In this document: positions 9,033 through 17,123 of the stretch, in pieces | Numbering within the stretch: position 1 is the stretch's first letter | How the letters are laid out: the number at the start of each line of letters is the position of its first letter | Program-made: the position numbers and the translations under genes | Assembly (NCBI GenBank): GCA_963765105.1 | Contig: CAVXUW010000002.1 | Span: 620,001-684,000, forward strand | Direction: 5' to 3' | Length of the DNA stretch: 64,000 nt | Origin: CALMEC01 sp963765105 | GTDB taxonomy: Bacteria; Actinomycetota; Thermoleophilia; Miltoncostaeales; Miltoncostaeaceae | The notes under the pieces: model-generated | Told to the model about the DNA's origin: nothing | Seen by the model: the letters and a program-made list of their open reading frames with translations, nothing else | The model's database searches: none

Positions 9033-9894
9033 GGCGGTGACGCTCCTCTCCCATTCCTAGCACCCAATCGATCTGTTCCAACGTGTTCACGAGGCCTTTG
9101 GCGAACACCACGCCGTCGGTGATCTGTGCGACGTAGGGGGTGCCGGGGACGGCCCACCGCTCGAACGCATCGGGGTCCTCGTCCTCGCGGACCCAATGAA
9201 CGGGAAGCCCGTCGCGCGCCAACGCCCGGAGGCCGGGGAGGATCTCGAGGCACATCCGGCAGTTCAACGAGACAAAGGCCACCAACTCCGTGCCCTGGCG
9301 CGACATGCCGGGAAGCAAAGGAGCCGGCTGGCCGAGGGGCGGCCCTTCATCTTCCAATTCCAGCGCCGTCTGCGGGGTGAGACGAAGTGACAACACCCCG
9401 ACCTGGCGGTAGAGGCCGAGTACCGCGAACGTCAATGCCACCGTGAGGACACCGAGGACGAGCAGGGCGACTGATTGCACGCTGTTCGTCGCCACCGCGG
9501 CGGTGTCGGGCAGCCCGATGGCCAGGCCAAATGCCGCGGTGCTCATCAGCGCTGCCCGTGCGGTCAGGATAAGGGTGTTCCCGGGGCGCGATCCGCCGAA
9601 GCATGCGCAGCGGGTACGTCGCGTGCCGCGGAGGCGTATCCGCAGGAGCGACAGAGCGAACACCGCACACAGTGACCCCGCGGAGACGGCGGTGCTCGTG
9701 AGGAACCAACCACCGGCGAGCAGGGCTGCAAGTGCCGTTTCCGCGAGCCCGATTGCGGCGCCCGCGAGCCGACGGGCGCGTCGGGGGATGCCGTGGTCGG
9801 CGAGTGTTGCGGCGAATCGCGGGAGCGTTGCCAGTTTCGCGATACCCGCCCACGCGAAGAGGGCGGCGAGACAGATTCGGACGGCGAGTTCCAT
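9022..9894 (-). CDS. MauE-MauD fusion: membrane protein with thioredoxin-like C-terminal domain
   Basis: 290 residues. The first ~150 form a four-helix MauE/DoxX-like membrane domain (LFAWAGIAKLATLPRF, later the CACFGG motif typical of MauE). After another membrane helix comes GLYRQVGVLSLRLTP, a near-signature of MauD, and then a thioredoxin-like domain with a CxxC (SLNCRMCLEILPGL). MauE and MauD install disulphides in the MADH light chain; here the two functions are on one chain. It is the first gene of a three-gene minus-strand unit, immediately upstream of the Cys-rich substrate candidate. Confidence 0.78.
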   Translation of the reverse strand: MELAVRICLAALFAWAGIAKLATLPRFAATLADHGIPRRARRLAGAAIGLAETALAALLAGGWFLTSTAVSAGSLCAVFALSLLRIRLRGTRRTRCACFGGSRPGNTLILTARAALMSTAAFGLAIGLPDTAAVATNSVQSVALLVLGVLTVALTFAVLGLYRQVGVLSLRLTPQTALELEDEGPPLGQPAPLLPGMSRQGTELVAFVSLNCRMCLEILPGLRALARDGLPVHWVREDEDPDAFERWAVPGTPYVAQITDGVVFAKGLVNTLEQIDWVLGMGEERHRHAA

Positions 9895-9918
9895 GACGGG
9901 ATAACTACGCCATTCGAC

Positions 9919-9936
9919 CCTCAGACCCTTCTGAGG
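9919..9936 (-). terminator. Short hairpin between radical SAM gene and Mau-like operon
   Basis: CCTCAGA and TCTGAGG form a 7-bp perfect stem around a 4-base loop, 17 bases beyond the stop of the radical SAM gene. There is no clear T-run, so it may be a weak terminator or a regulatory stem in the leader of the Mau-like operon. Confidence 0.4.
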
Positions 9937-9952
9937 AAACAGGTCTCAGTGG

Positions 9953-10996
9953 TTAGAGAAGTGTGAGCTGCGGCGTGTCTGGCGGTTCCGCAGGTCTTGT
10001 CGCGGCCTGGGGGGTCGGTCGGGAGCGCCGCCGGAGCCCGCGTTGGGTAAGTGAGCGATGCGCCGCTGCTGTCTCTTGCACGGTTGAGCTCAGCACCCGC
10101 CGCTCATTGGACGGCAGATACGGGCCGCGAAATCGGTGAAGGTACTCGCTCACCAGGTGCGGATAGGCATCGGTGAGCCACTCGAGAAAGTGCTCTCGTA
10201 CGCCGGGTCGCAAATGCAGGATCGATGTCGACAGTGACTCGGCCCCCGAATCGACGCACGCACGGGCGAGCTCCTCCAGCTGCTGTGGCGCGTCGCTGAT
10301 TCCCGGCAGTACCGGAGCGATGAACACCCCAACCGGGATACCGGCGTCGGCAAGAGCGGCGACGGTCTTGAGGCGCCTCTGAGGGCTCGCCACGTGCGGC
10401 TCGACGCGGTGCGCGATCTCGCGATCGAGGCATCCGATCGAGATGTCGACACGCACGGCCGCTGCTCTCGCTGCCGCGTGAAGAACATCGATGTCGCGTT
10501 CAATGAGCGGGGATTTCGTCACGATCGAGACGGGATTTGCAACGTCGGCAAGGGCCTCAAGCACCCCGCGAGTCAGGCGATAGCGCCCCTCGCATGGTTG
10601 GTACGGGTCGGTGTTGGTGCCCAATGCGATCAGCTCGCCATGCCACCCGGGGGCCGCGAGCTCCGCACGGACGCGCTCGACCGCGTTGACCTTGACGACG
10701 ATCTTCGTGTCGAAGTCGACACCTCGGTTGAGGTTGAGGTACTCGTGAGTGGGTCGCGCGAAACAGTAGACACACGCGTGACTGCAGCCCCGATACGTGT
10801 TGATCGTGTACCGAAACGGCATGCGCGATGCCTCCGGGACACGATTGATCACCCGTCGCGCATGGACATGGAGGAACTCGAGCCCGGCGAGCTCTCGCGT
10901 GCCCGGCACTCGTTCGACGGCATCGAAGAGGCCAGGCTGACCACCATCGTCATCGGCCAACTTCCAGCGGAGCTTCTGTGAGGCAGACTCGCCCAT
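9953..10996 (-). CDS. Rv2578c-family radical SAM protein (SplB-like)
   Basis: 347 residues. The radical SAM cluster motif is CSHACVYC, followed by FARPTHEYL, which is typical of the Rv2578c/SPL-like group. The family is related to DNA-photoproduct lyases, but its reaction is not established. The ATG at 10996 is chosen because the ATG at 11032 would place the LexA site inside the gene. A perfect actinobacterial SOS box lies 14 bases upstream of this start. As I recall, Rv2578c of Mycobacterium tuberculosis is in the LexA regulon, which fits a DNA-damage role. The last ~50 residues are basic and proline-rich. Confidence 0.88.
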   Translation of the reverse strand: MGESASQKLRWKLADDDGGQPGLFDAVERVPGTRELAGLEFLHVHARRVINRVPEASRMPFRYTINTYRGCSHACVYCFARPTHEYLNLNRGVDFDTKIVVKVNAVERVRAELAAPGWHGELIALGTNTDPYQPCEGRYRLTRGVLEALADVANPVSIVTKSPLIERDIDVLHAAARAAAVRVDISIGCLDREIAHRVEPHVASPQRRLKTVAALADAGIPVGVFIAPVLPGISDAPQQLEELARACVDSGAESLSTSILHLRPGVREHFLEWLTDAYPHLVSEYLHRFRGPYLPSNERRVLSSTVQETAAAHRSLTQRGLRRRSRPTPQAATRPAEPPDTPQLTLL

Positions 10997-11009
10997 GACT
11001 CGCACCGTA

Positions 11010-11025
11010 TCGAACGTATGTTCGA
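11010..11025. promoter_or_regulatory. LexA-binding SOS box
   Basis: TCGAACGTATGTTCGA matches the actinobacterial LexA consensus TCGAAC-N4-GTTCGA exactly, and the dyad extends three bases further on each side (GTA/TAC). It sits between the divergent radical SAM gene and the PLP-dependent gene, next to the radical SAM start, where LexA would block transcription. Confidence 0.9.
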
Positions 11026-11072
11026 TACGCAAACCCTTCCGTCGCTCATCCGCCCCGCTCTAGGATCGCTCC

Positions 11073-12029
11073 ATGATGACCCTTCGCCGCTTGAGCGCCG
11101 ACCAGATTGCGGCCGCGCGCGCCGAAATCGACCCGGTTTTTCTGAGTTCACCCCAGTTCATCGCCGAATCGCTCGGGGCGGAGTTGGGAGTGACCCTTGT
11201 TGTTAAGGTCGAAACCGCAAACCCCATTCGCTCGTTCAAGGGGCGGGGCGCCGACCTGTTCATGCGTCGACATGCCGCGCGTACCGGGGGTGCGCCGGTG
11301 ATCTGCGCCTCGGCCGGGAACTTTGGTCAGGGGATGGCCTACGCGGCGCGCACGCATGGGGTGGACCTCACAGTGTTCGCATCCGTTTCGGCAAACCCGT
11401 TCAAGCTCGCGCGAATGGCTGCTCTCGGCGCGACCGTCGAACGGGTGGGTGACGATTTCGACGCGGCCAAGGTTGCCGCCCGGCATGATGCTGAGTGTCG
11501 CGGGATCCAGTTCGTGGAGGACAGTCGCGACCTCGATCTGACCTTGGGCGCGGGCACGGTCGGCGACGAGCTCGCATCCGAATCGCTCGACGCGGTGCTC
11601 GTCCCCCTCGGCAATGGGGCGCTCCTGGCGGGGGTCGGCTGTTGGTTCGCCGAACACCACCCACAGGTCCAGGTCATTGGTGTGTGCGCCGCCGGCGCGC
11701 CCGCAATGGAGCAGTCGTGGCGGTCAGGAACGCTGGTGACCCACGCCGCCATCGACACGATCGCCGACGGAATTGGCGTTCGCACGCCGGTGCCGGAGGC
11801 ACTGGTGGATCTCGCCGGGCTCGTCGATGACATCGTGTTGGTTGACGATGCGTCCATCATCGTCGCGATGACGAGCATTCATCAGCACGTCGGCATCGTG
11901 ACCGAACCCTCTGGGGCTGTTGGAGTGGCCGCCATCGCCAATGATCGGGAGCGCTTTGACGGGATGCGCGTCGCGACAATTCTGTGCGGCGGCAACCTCA
12001 CCGCCGATCAGATGGCGGCGTGGCTCTGA
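11073..12029 (+). CDS. Threonine/serine dehydratase-like PLP enzyme (fold type II)
   Basis: 318 residues. The PLP lysine is in IRSFKGRGA, the substrate loop is CASAGNFGQGMAYAA, and the phosphate-binding loop is PLGNGALLAGVG. A serine/threonine ammonia-lyase producing 2-oxobutyrate or pyruvate is the likely role; threonine synthase-like or racemase functions cannot be excluded. There is no C-terminal ACT domain, so feedback control of the biosynthetic IlvA type is not expected. ATG codons at 11073 and 11076 are both possible starts. Confidence 0.85.
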   Translation: MMTLRRLSADQIAAARAEIDPVFLSSPQFIAESLGAELGVTLVVKVETANPIRSFKGRGADLFMRRHAARTGGAPVICASAGNFGQGMAYAARTHGVDLTVFASVSANPFKLARMAALGATVERVGDDFDAAKVAARHDAECRGIQFVEDSRDLDLTLGAGTVGDELASESLDAVLVPLGNGALLAGVGCWFAEHHPQVQVIGVCAAGAPAMEQSWRSGTLVTHAAIDTIADGIGVRTPVPEALVDLAGLVDDIVLVDDASIIVAMTSIHQHVGIVTEPSGAVGVAAIANDRERFDGMRVATILCGGNLTADQMAAWL

Positions 12030-12030
12030 A

Positions 12031-13158
12031 TCAGGCCAGGGCCGCGGCCACGTGGTCGATGCAACGGGTCAGTTGCTCGATGTCGTTCGGGTCGACCGCC
12101 GGGAACATCGCGATGCGCAACTGGTTGCGCCCCAGCTTGCGGTAGGCGTCGGTGTCAACGATGCCGTTGGCGCGAAGCACCGCCGAGACCATGCCTGCGT
12201 CGATCGAATCGTGGAGGTCGATGGTACCGACGGTGTGGCTGCGCTTGGCGGGATCGGCCACGAATGGGGTCGCGATCTCCGACCGTTCCGCCCAACCGTA
12301 GAGCGCCGCGGCCGACTCGTCGCACCGACCGGCCGAGAACGCGATGCCGCCGTTCGTGTTGATCCATTCGAGCTGCTCGGCCAGAAGCACCAGGGTGCTG
12401 AGCGACGGGGTGTTGTAGGTCTGGTCCTTGCGGGAGTTGTCGAGTGCGATCTGCAGGTCGAGCCCGGCGGGGATCCAGCGGTCCGATTTGGCGATGCGCT
12501 CGATGCGCTCAACCGCGGCGGGTGAGCACGCCGCCAACCACAGACCGCCGTCGGCCGCGAAGCACTTCTGCGGGCTGAAGTAGTAGACGTCGAACTGGGT
12601 GGGGTCGACGCGCAGGCCGCCGGCACCGGACGTGCCGTCAACCAGCATCAGCCCATCGGCCTTTCCGGGACGACGGATCGGCATCGTGACGCCGGTCGAC
12701 GTCTCGTTGTGCGTCACGGCGTACGCATCGATGCCGGGATCGCGAACGGGCTCGGGGTGGTCGCCGGGAGGCGCACTGATGATCTGCGGGCTGTCGAGAT
12801 GCGGGGCAGCGTCGACGGCTTGGGCGAACTTGGAGGAGAACTCGCCGAACGACAGGTGCTGGCTGCGCTTGTCGATGAGGCCGAACGTGGCGGCGTCCCA
12901 GAACAGTGTGGCGCCGCCGTTTCCGAGGATCACTTCATAGTCGGCGGGGAGTTCCAGAAGGCTTGTCAGGCCGGTGCGCACTCGGCCCACCACAGCTTTC
13001 ACCGGGGCCTGTCGGTGGCTGGTCCCGAGCAGGGTCGGAGCCACAGCGGCGAGGGCGTCGACCGCCTCCTGCCGCACCTTGGACGGGCCGGAGCCGAAGC
13101 GCCCGTCGGCGGGCAACAGGTCGGCGGGAATGCGGATGTCAGGCGTCAATGTGCTCAT
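12031..13158 (-). CDS. serC: Phosphoserine aminotransferase
   Basis: Makes 3-phosphoserine from 3-phosphohydroxypyruvate and glutamate in serine biosynthesis. 375 residues beginning IPADLLPADGRFGSGPSKV, the actinobacterial SerC N-terminus. The PLP lysine is in YYFSPQKCFAADGG, and VTHNETSTGV is the conserved substrate region. It is convergent with the PLP dehydratase, with stops almost touching, and lies downstream of the tusA gene on the same strand after a 9-bp gap. Confidence 0.94.
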   Translation of the reverse strand: MSTLTPDIRIPADLLPADGRFGSGPSKVRQEAVDALAAVAPTLLGTSHRQAPVKAVVGRVRTGLTSLLELPADYEVILGNGGATLFWDAATFGLIDKRSQHLSFGEFSSKFAQAVDAAPHLDSPQIISAPPGDHPEPVRDPGIDAYAVTHNETSTGVTMPIRRPGKADGLMLVDGTSGAGGLRVDPTQFDVYYFSPQKCFAADGGLWLAACSPAAVERIERIAKSDRWIPAGLDLQIALDNSRKDQTYNTPSLSTLVLLAEQLEWINTNGGIAFSAGRCDESAAALYGWAERSEIATPFVADPAKRSHTVGTIDLHDSIDAGMVSAVLRANGIVDTDAYRKLGRNQLRIAMFPAVDPNDIEQLTRCIDHVAAALA

Positions 13159-13167
13159 TGCGGCCCA

Positions 13168-13392
13168 CTATGCCACCCGCCGACGGACCACTCCCCGGTA
13201 ACCGCCCGGCTCGGGACAAAGCTCCACGAGTTCGTGACCGGTGTCATGGCACCACGCCGGGAGGTCCACCTCGATCATCGGGTCGTCGGCGAGCAGGGCG
13301 AGTGTTTCGCCCGCGGCGATGGTCGCGATTGCCCGGTCGATGAGATGAATCGGCACGGGACACCACGTTCCCAGTGCATCGACGGTTCTCAT
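13168..13392 (-). CDS. TusA-family sulfur carrier protein
   Basis: 74 residues with the hallmark CPxP motif near the N-terminus (LGTWCPVPIHLIDRAI). The Cys would carry a persulfide. TusA proteins relay sulfur from a cysteine desulfurase to tRNA thiolation, molybdopterin or sulfur oxidation. Its ATG overlaps the end of the desulfurase-like gene by four bases, which strongly suggests the two work as a pair. Confidence 0.85.
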   Translation of the reverse strand: MRTVDALGTWCPVPIHLIDRAIATIAAGETLALLADDPMIEVDLPAWCHDTGHELVELCPEPGGYRGVVRRRVA

Positions 13393-14555
13393 GCCAGCGG
13401 GCTCATCGCACGAAGCCGCGCGACGACCTCGCCGAACGTCACCGCCGCCCGGTCGATCTCCTCCACGGTCGTCGAAGGGGCCAGGGTAAGCAGTACCGAG
13501 GAATGCGTGGCGGGAGGGGTGAGACCAATGGCCTCGAGCACCGGCGACGCCTTCCCGGCGGCCGAGCAGGCCGAGCCGGGGGATGTGGCCACGTCGGCGG
13601 CGGCCAATGACAACACCAGGGTTTCGCTGTCGACGCCATCGACGGTGACCTGAACATGTCCGGGGATGCGACCGGTGCGTGGGCCGTTGAGACGAACCCC
13701 GGGCAGGGCCGTCAGGTGCTCGGTGAGCCGTTCCGCGAGGAGGGTCATAAAGCCGGCGCGGTCGTCGAGCTCGGCTCGGGCGAGTCGGGCGGCCTCACCC
13801 AATCCGACGATTCCGGGCACATCGTGTGCTCCGCCGCGCTTGCCGCCCTCCTGAAGTCCGCCCTCCACGAGGGGATGCAGGCGCGCTCCTTCGCGCACCC
13901 ACAGGGCTCCCGACCAGCGGGGCCCGAGAAGTGACCCGCCGCCCAACGTCAGTTGATCACAGTCCCATGCGGCGACATCGATGGCGACGAGCCCGGCGGT
14001 GGCTCCCGCATCGACATGCACGGTGACATCGGGGCGACCACTGCGAGCGGCGGCGACCAGGCGCGACACATCTTGGACCGTGCCGATCTCCGCCTGGCCA
14101 TGAACAATCGAGACGAACACCGTGGCGTCGGTCACCGCGTCGGTCAGGGCGTTTGAATCGATACGTCCTTCATGGTCGACACCCACAACGGTGAGCGCGC
14201 CCGTCGCCCGTGTGAGCGACCGTGCGGCGGCGATCGTGGCGGGATGCTCGACCGCACTGACCACGACATGCTCGCCGCGATGGGCGTTTGCCGCGACGGT
14301 GCCCTTCACGGCCAGGTTGCGCGCCTCGGTATCGCCGCCGGTGAAGACGACCTGCCCCGCGTCGCCGCAGATCAGCGCCGACACCTGGGCGCGGGCGTTC
14401 TCGATGGCCTCGTACGGCCCCCGGGCCCACTCGTGCAAACTGTCGGGGTTGCCGAACTGGGCGCCGAGGTACGGCGTCATCGCCTGCAGCACTCGAGGGT
14501 CGATGGGTGTGCCAGCGGCATGATCGAGGTACACGCCGTCGGAGTGCTCTACCAT
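13389..14555 (-). CDS. Cysteine desulfurase-like protein lacking the PLP lysine
   Basis: 388 residues of the NifS/IscS class V aminotransferase fold: N-terminal YLDHAAGTPI, the PLP-stacking His in AVEHPATIAAA, HVDAGATAG (usual HVDAAQAxG) and the active-site Cys loop GSACSAAG. The lysine that binds PLP, normally in SxHKxxGPKG, is absent: the codons read LTLGGGSLLGPRWSGAL. The usual PLP-contacting Gln in DAAQ is also changed to Thr. The ATG at 14555 begins MVEHSDGVYLDHAAG. Archaeoglobus IscS also lacks this lysine, so sulfur-scaffold or altered chemistry is possible. It is translationally coupled to tusA. Confidence 0.85.
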   Translation of the reverse strand: MVEHSDGVYLDHAAGTPIDPRVLQAMTPYLGAQFGNPDSLHEWARGPYEAIENARAQVSALICGDAGQVVFTGGDTEARNLAVKGTVAANAHRGEHVVVSAVEHPATIAAARSLTRATGALTVVGVDHEGRIDSNALTDAVTDATVFVSIVHGQAEIGTVQDVSRLVAAARSGRPDVTVHVDAGATAGLVAIDVAAWDCDQLTLGGGSLLGPRWSGALWVREGARLHPLVEGGLQEGGKRGGAHDVPGIVGLGEAARLARAELDDRAGFMTLLAERLTEHLTALPGVRLNGPRTGRIPGHVQVTVDGVDSETLVLSLAAADVATSPGSACSAAGKASPVLEAIGLTPPATHSSVLLTLAPSTTVEEIDRAAVTFGEVVARLRAMSPLA

Positions 14556-14601
14556 GGCCGCAATTATGGCTGCAATCGTGTCACCGCTCGAAAGGACGCT
14601 C

Positions 14602-15339
14602 GTGAAGGTTCGTTCCGTTGCTCTCGCCGCAAGCGCGGCTGCCCTGCTTCTGCTCGCCGCCTGCGGTGACTCGGAGGTCGCACCGGGTGGGGGGACAACC
14701 TCCAGCGCGGCCCCTCCGCCCGCAACGTCGACGGCCACTCCGCCGGAGAAGCCCGGCGCAGAGATTACGAAGTGCCTCGACGCGAAGGAACAGCCGGCGG
14801 CGAAGCCACCCGCGACCTTTACCAAGGCCGAGAAGGTGCTCACCGGCAAACCGACCTCCATCGTCATGAAGACGTCATGCGGCACGATCACCATCGCGCT
14901 TGACGAGAAGGCCGGCGGACCCATCCCCAACTCCATCGCCTTCCTCACCAGCAAAGGCTTCTACGACGGCCTGACGTTTCACCGGGTGGTTCCCGACTTT
15001 GTCCTTCAGGGCGGCGACCCGCAGGGCGATGGCACGGGTGGCGCCGGCTACCAGGTGGAAGGCGCGGTCCCCGAGGGCTACACGTACAAGCTTGGCGACG
15101 TTGCAATGGCGAAGACCGGCAGCGACCCGCCCGGGACGTCCGGCTCACAGTTCTTCGTGGTGTCGGGCCCCCAAGGTGAGGAAATCCTCACGTCGCAGCC
15201 GGTGTACGGCATCCTCGGTCACGCCGCGGATGCGCAGTCCCTCGCAACCATCAAGAGAATCGCCGACTTGGCCGTTGCCGACGGCCCGCCGAGCCAACCC
15301 GTGTGGATCATCACGGCCACATTGGACCCCGCTTCCTGA
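14602..15339 (+). CDS. Cyclophilin-type peptidyl-prolyl isomerase lipoprotein
   Basis: 245 residues. The GTG at 14602 is preferred: AAAGGA lies six bases upstream, and the product then starts with a textbook lipoprotein signal ending LLAACG. After a Pro/Thr linker comes a cyclophilin domain with GFYDGLTFHRVVPDFVLQGGDP and GSQFFVVSG. The catalytic Arg is in FHRVV. It would fold secreted proteins at the outer face of the membrane. A cytosolic paralogue is at 22.85 kb. Confidence 0.9.
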   Translation: MKVRSVALAASAAALLLLAACGDSEVAPGGGTTSSAAPPPATSTATPPEKPGAEITKCLDAKEQPAAKPPATFTKAEKVLTGKPTSIVMKTSCGTITIALDEKAGGPIPNSIAFLTSKGFYDGLTFHRVVPDFVLQGGDPQGDGTGGAGYQVEGAVPEGYTYKLGDVAMAKTGSDPPGTSGSQFFVVSGPQGEEILTSQPVYGILGHAADAQSLATIKRIADLAVADGPPSQPVWIITATLDPAS

Positions 15340-15809
15340 GCCGAACTGCGCGCATTCAGTTTGTGGTGGTCGGAAAAGCCCGGCCACCACATGATGCGCC
15401 GGCCCGGCTGTACGAGGAGCGCATCGCCGAACGGGTCGGTCTGCGCGTTGACGAGGTCGCGGCCGAGCCGTTGCAACACGGTGACCACCAGGTCGTTCGT
15501 CGAGAGGGTGAGCGTATGCGGAGCCGCCTCGTCGCCGGATCCTGGGTGGTGGCGCTCACACCCGACGGACGCGCGCCACAGTCGAGCGAGGCGCTGGCCT
15601 CATGGCTTAAGGCGCGCCTCGACATTCCGCGACCCGTGACGTTTCTCATCGGCGGGGCCGCCGGCCTCGCCCCCGAACTGCTGACCGATGCCGATGAGCG
15701 CCTGTCACTCGGGCCGCTCACCCTGCCGCATCAGCTCGCCCGTGTGGTGCTGGCCGAGCAGCTCTACCGGGCGCTCGCCATCAACGCGGGCCACCCGTAC
15801 CACCACTAA
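15303..15809 (+). CDS. rlmH: 23S rRNA (pseudouridine-1915-N3)-methyltransferase RlmH
   Basis: SPOUT-class methyltransferase acting on helix 69 of 23S rRNA. Seen: RIQFVVVGKA as the first strand, then TFLIGGAAGLAPEL (SAM-knot loop), LSLGPLTLPHQLARVVLAEQLYRA and the terminal HPYHH, all characteristic. The start is awkward. The first strand needs coding before the GTG at 15363, and the only standard codon is the ATG at 15303, which overlaps the cyclophilin gene by 37 bases; a rare ATT start near 15354 is the alternative. Confidence 0.9.
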   Translation: MDHHGHIGPRFLSRTARIQFVVVGKARPPHDAPARLYEERIAERVGLRVDEVAAEPLQHGDHQVVRREGERMRSRLVAGSWVVALTPDGRAPQSSEALASWLKARLDIPRPVTFLIGGAAGLAPELLTDADERLSLGPLTLPHQLARVVLAEQLYRALAINAGHPYHH

Positions 15810-17080
15810 CGCTCGCCGCGCACCATGTCGATCAGGGTGCCCAGGACACGGGCGCCGTCCGCGCGGATGCCGTTGTGTTCGTATTCGTTGGTCACCCACA
15901 GGCGCAGGTTCGGGATGACGGCGGCGGTTTGTTCGGAGAACGCTCGCTCCACGAACATATCGTCGTAGTACAGGGCTGCGGCGGTGGGGACCGCGTTGCG
16001 GGCAAGGACTTCAGGGTCGTAGAGAGCGGGCCATTCATGGTGAGCAAGGGTCTCTGCCGCTTGGGCAAACGGGCGAAGCAGCGGGAGTTCCTCGAACATC
16101 CACGGGAACACTCCCTCGCCCGTCAAGGTCACAGGGCCATCACCGTGAGGGTCGAACTCCGGGCTCGCGTCGCGAACGCGCTGAGCTGACCACTTCGTGG
16201 CCATTCCGTTGCCCAAGCATGCTTCATGGAGAACCGCGTAGATAGGGTTGGTCTCGAACGGCTCCTCGGTCCACACCGCACGGATGAACGGGTCCGAAAG
16301 TCGCGGGCCACCAGGAGTGTCGACAAAGGCGCCCTCGAGGAGGTAGTGCAGCTCGGCAAAGCCGTCACTTTGCCCCAGCGCTCCACCGACTTGCTGAAAG
16401 CGCTCCGGTGTCAGTCGCGAGCCGTCGGGGCAGCTGACCGAACCATCCGCAAGCTCATCGACGATGCGTCGCAACACACTCGGCGCATTGGGAAACTGTC
16501 GCGCGAACTCGGCGCTGCGGCGGGCCATGCGGGGAAAGGTGTGTGAGTAAAAATCATCTGGAGTGGCCGTGAGTGGCGGAAGCCCACCGGTGATGAACAC
16601 CTCCGCCAGGGACTCGGGGAAGCGCGAGAGATAGGTCGTGGCGCAGAACCCGCCGAAGCTCTGTCCCAAGACGCTCCACGTCCCGTCCCCCAGCAGTTGG
16701 TGGCGAATGACCTCCGCGTCGGCGACGATGCTGTCGGCGCGGAAGTGGGTGAGGTGCTCGGCCAGGTCGTCCGCGGGGAGATGGCCGACGGTCTGGGCAC
16801 GTACGGGCGTCGAGCGTCCCGTGCCACGCTGGTCGAGCAGGAGCACGCGATAGTCCTCGAGGGCTCGGCCCAGCCATGCGCTCTTGTCGAGCGGGCGAAA
16901 CGCCTCATGGCCGGGACCACCCTGGAGGAACACGAGCCACGGACGATCCTCGGCGCCACGCGGCGTGGTGACCTCACGGGCGTACACGCGGATCGTGTCG
17001 CCCCGGGGCCGCGTGTGATCGAGTGGGACGTCGAACTCGTGGTCGGTGAGAACGAGTCCCGGAAGGCGGACGACAGCCAT
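15806..17080 (-). CDS. Prolyl aminopeptidase (alpha/beta hydrolase, family S33)
   Basis: 424 residues. The nucleophile Ser is in VLGQSFGGFC, and the oxyanion region FLQGGPGHEA is the HGGPG-type motif of S33 proline iminopeptidases; LLDQRGTGRSTP is diagnostic. The C-terminal ends VTNEYEHNGIRADGARV, with the catalytic His in EHNG. It removes N-terminal proline from peptides in the cytosol. The start is the ATG at 17080, 44 bp from the divergent argS. Its stop overlaps that of rlmH by four bases. Confidence 0.88.
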   Translation of the reverse strand: MAVVRLPGLVLTDHEFDVPLDHTRPRGDTIRVYAREVTTPRGAEDRPWLVFLQGGPGHEAFRPLDKSAWLGRALEDYRVLLLDQRGTGRSTPVRAQTVGHLPADDLAEHLTHFRADSIVADAEVIRHQLLGDGTWSVLGQSFGGFCATTYLSRFPESLAEVFITGGLPPLTATPDDFYSHTFPRMARRSAEFARQFPNAPSVLRRIVDELADGSVSCPDGSRLTPERFQQVGGALGQSDGFAELHYLLEGAFVDTPGGPRLSDPFIRAVWTEEPFETNPIYAVLHEACLGNGMATKWSAQRVRDASPEFDPHGDGPVTLTGEGVFPWMFEELPLLRPFAQAAETLAHHEWPALYDPEVLARNAVPTAAALYYDDMFVERAFSEQTAAVIPNLRLWVTNEYEHNGIRADGARVLGTLIDMVRGER

Positions 17081-17123
17081 CGTCGTGAGCTTCTCATATC
17101 GCGCCGGGTAGCATTGCCCGCTC

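Noticed and set aside
12709..13653. Plus-strand open frame over serC and tusA
   Set aside because: Opposite to two recognisable genes; the sequence shows no family motifs.
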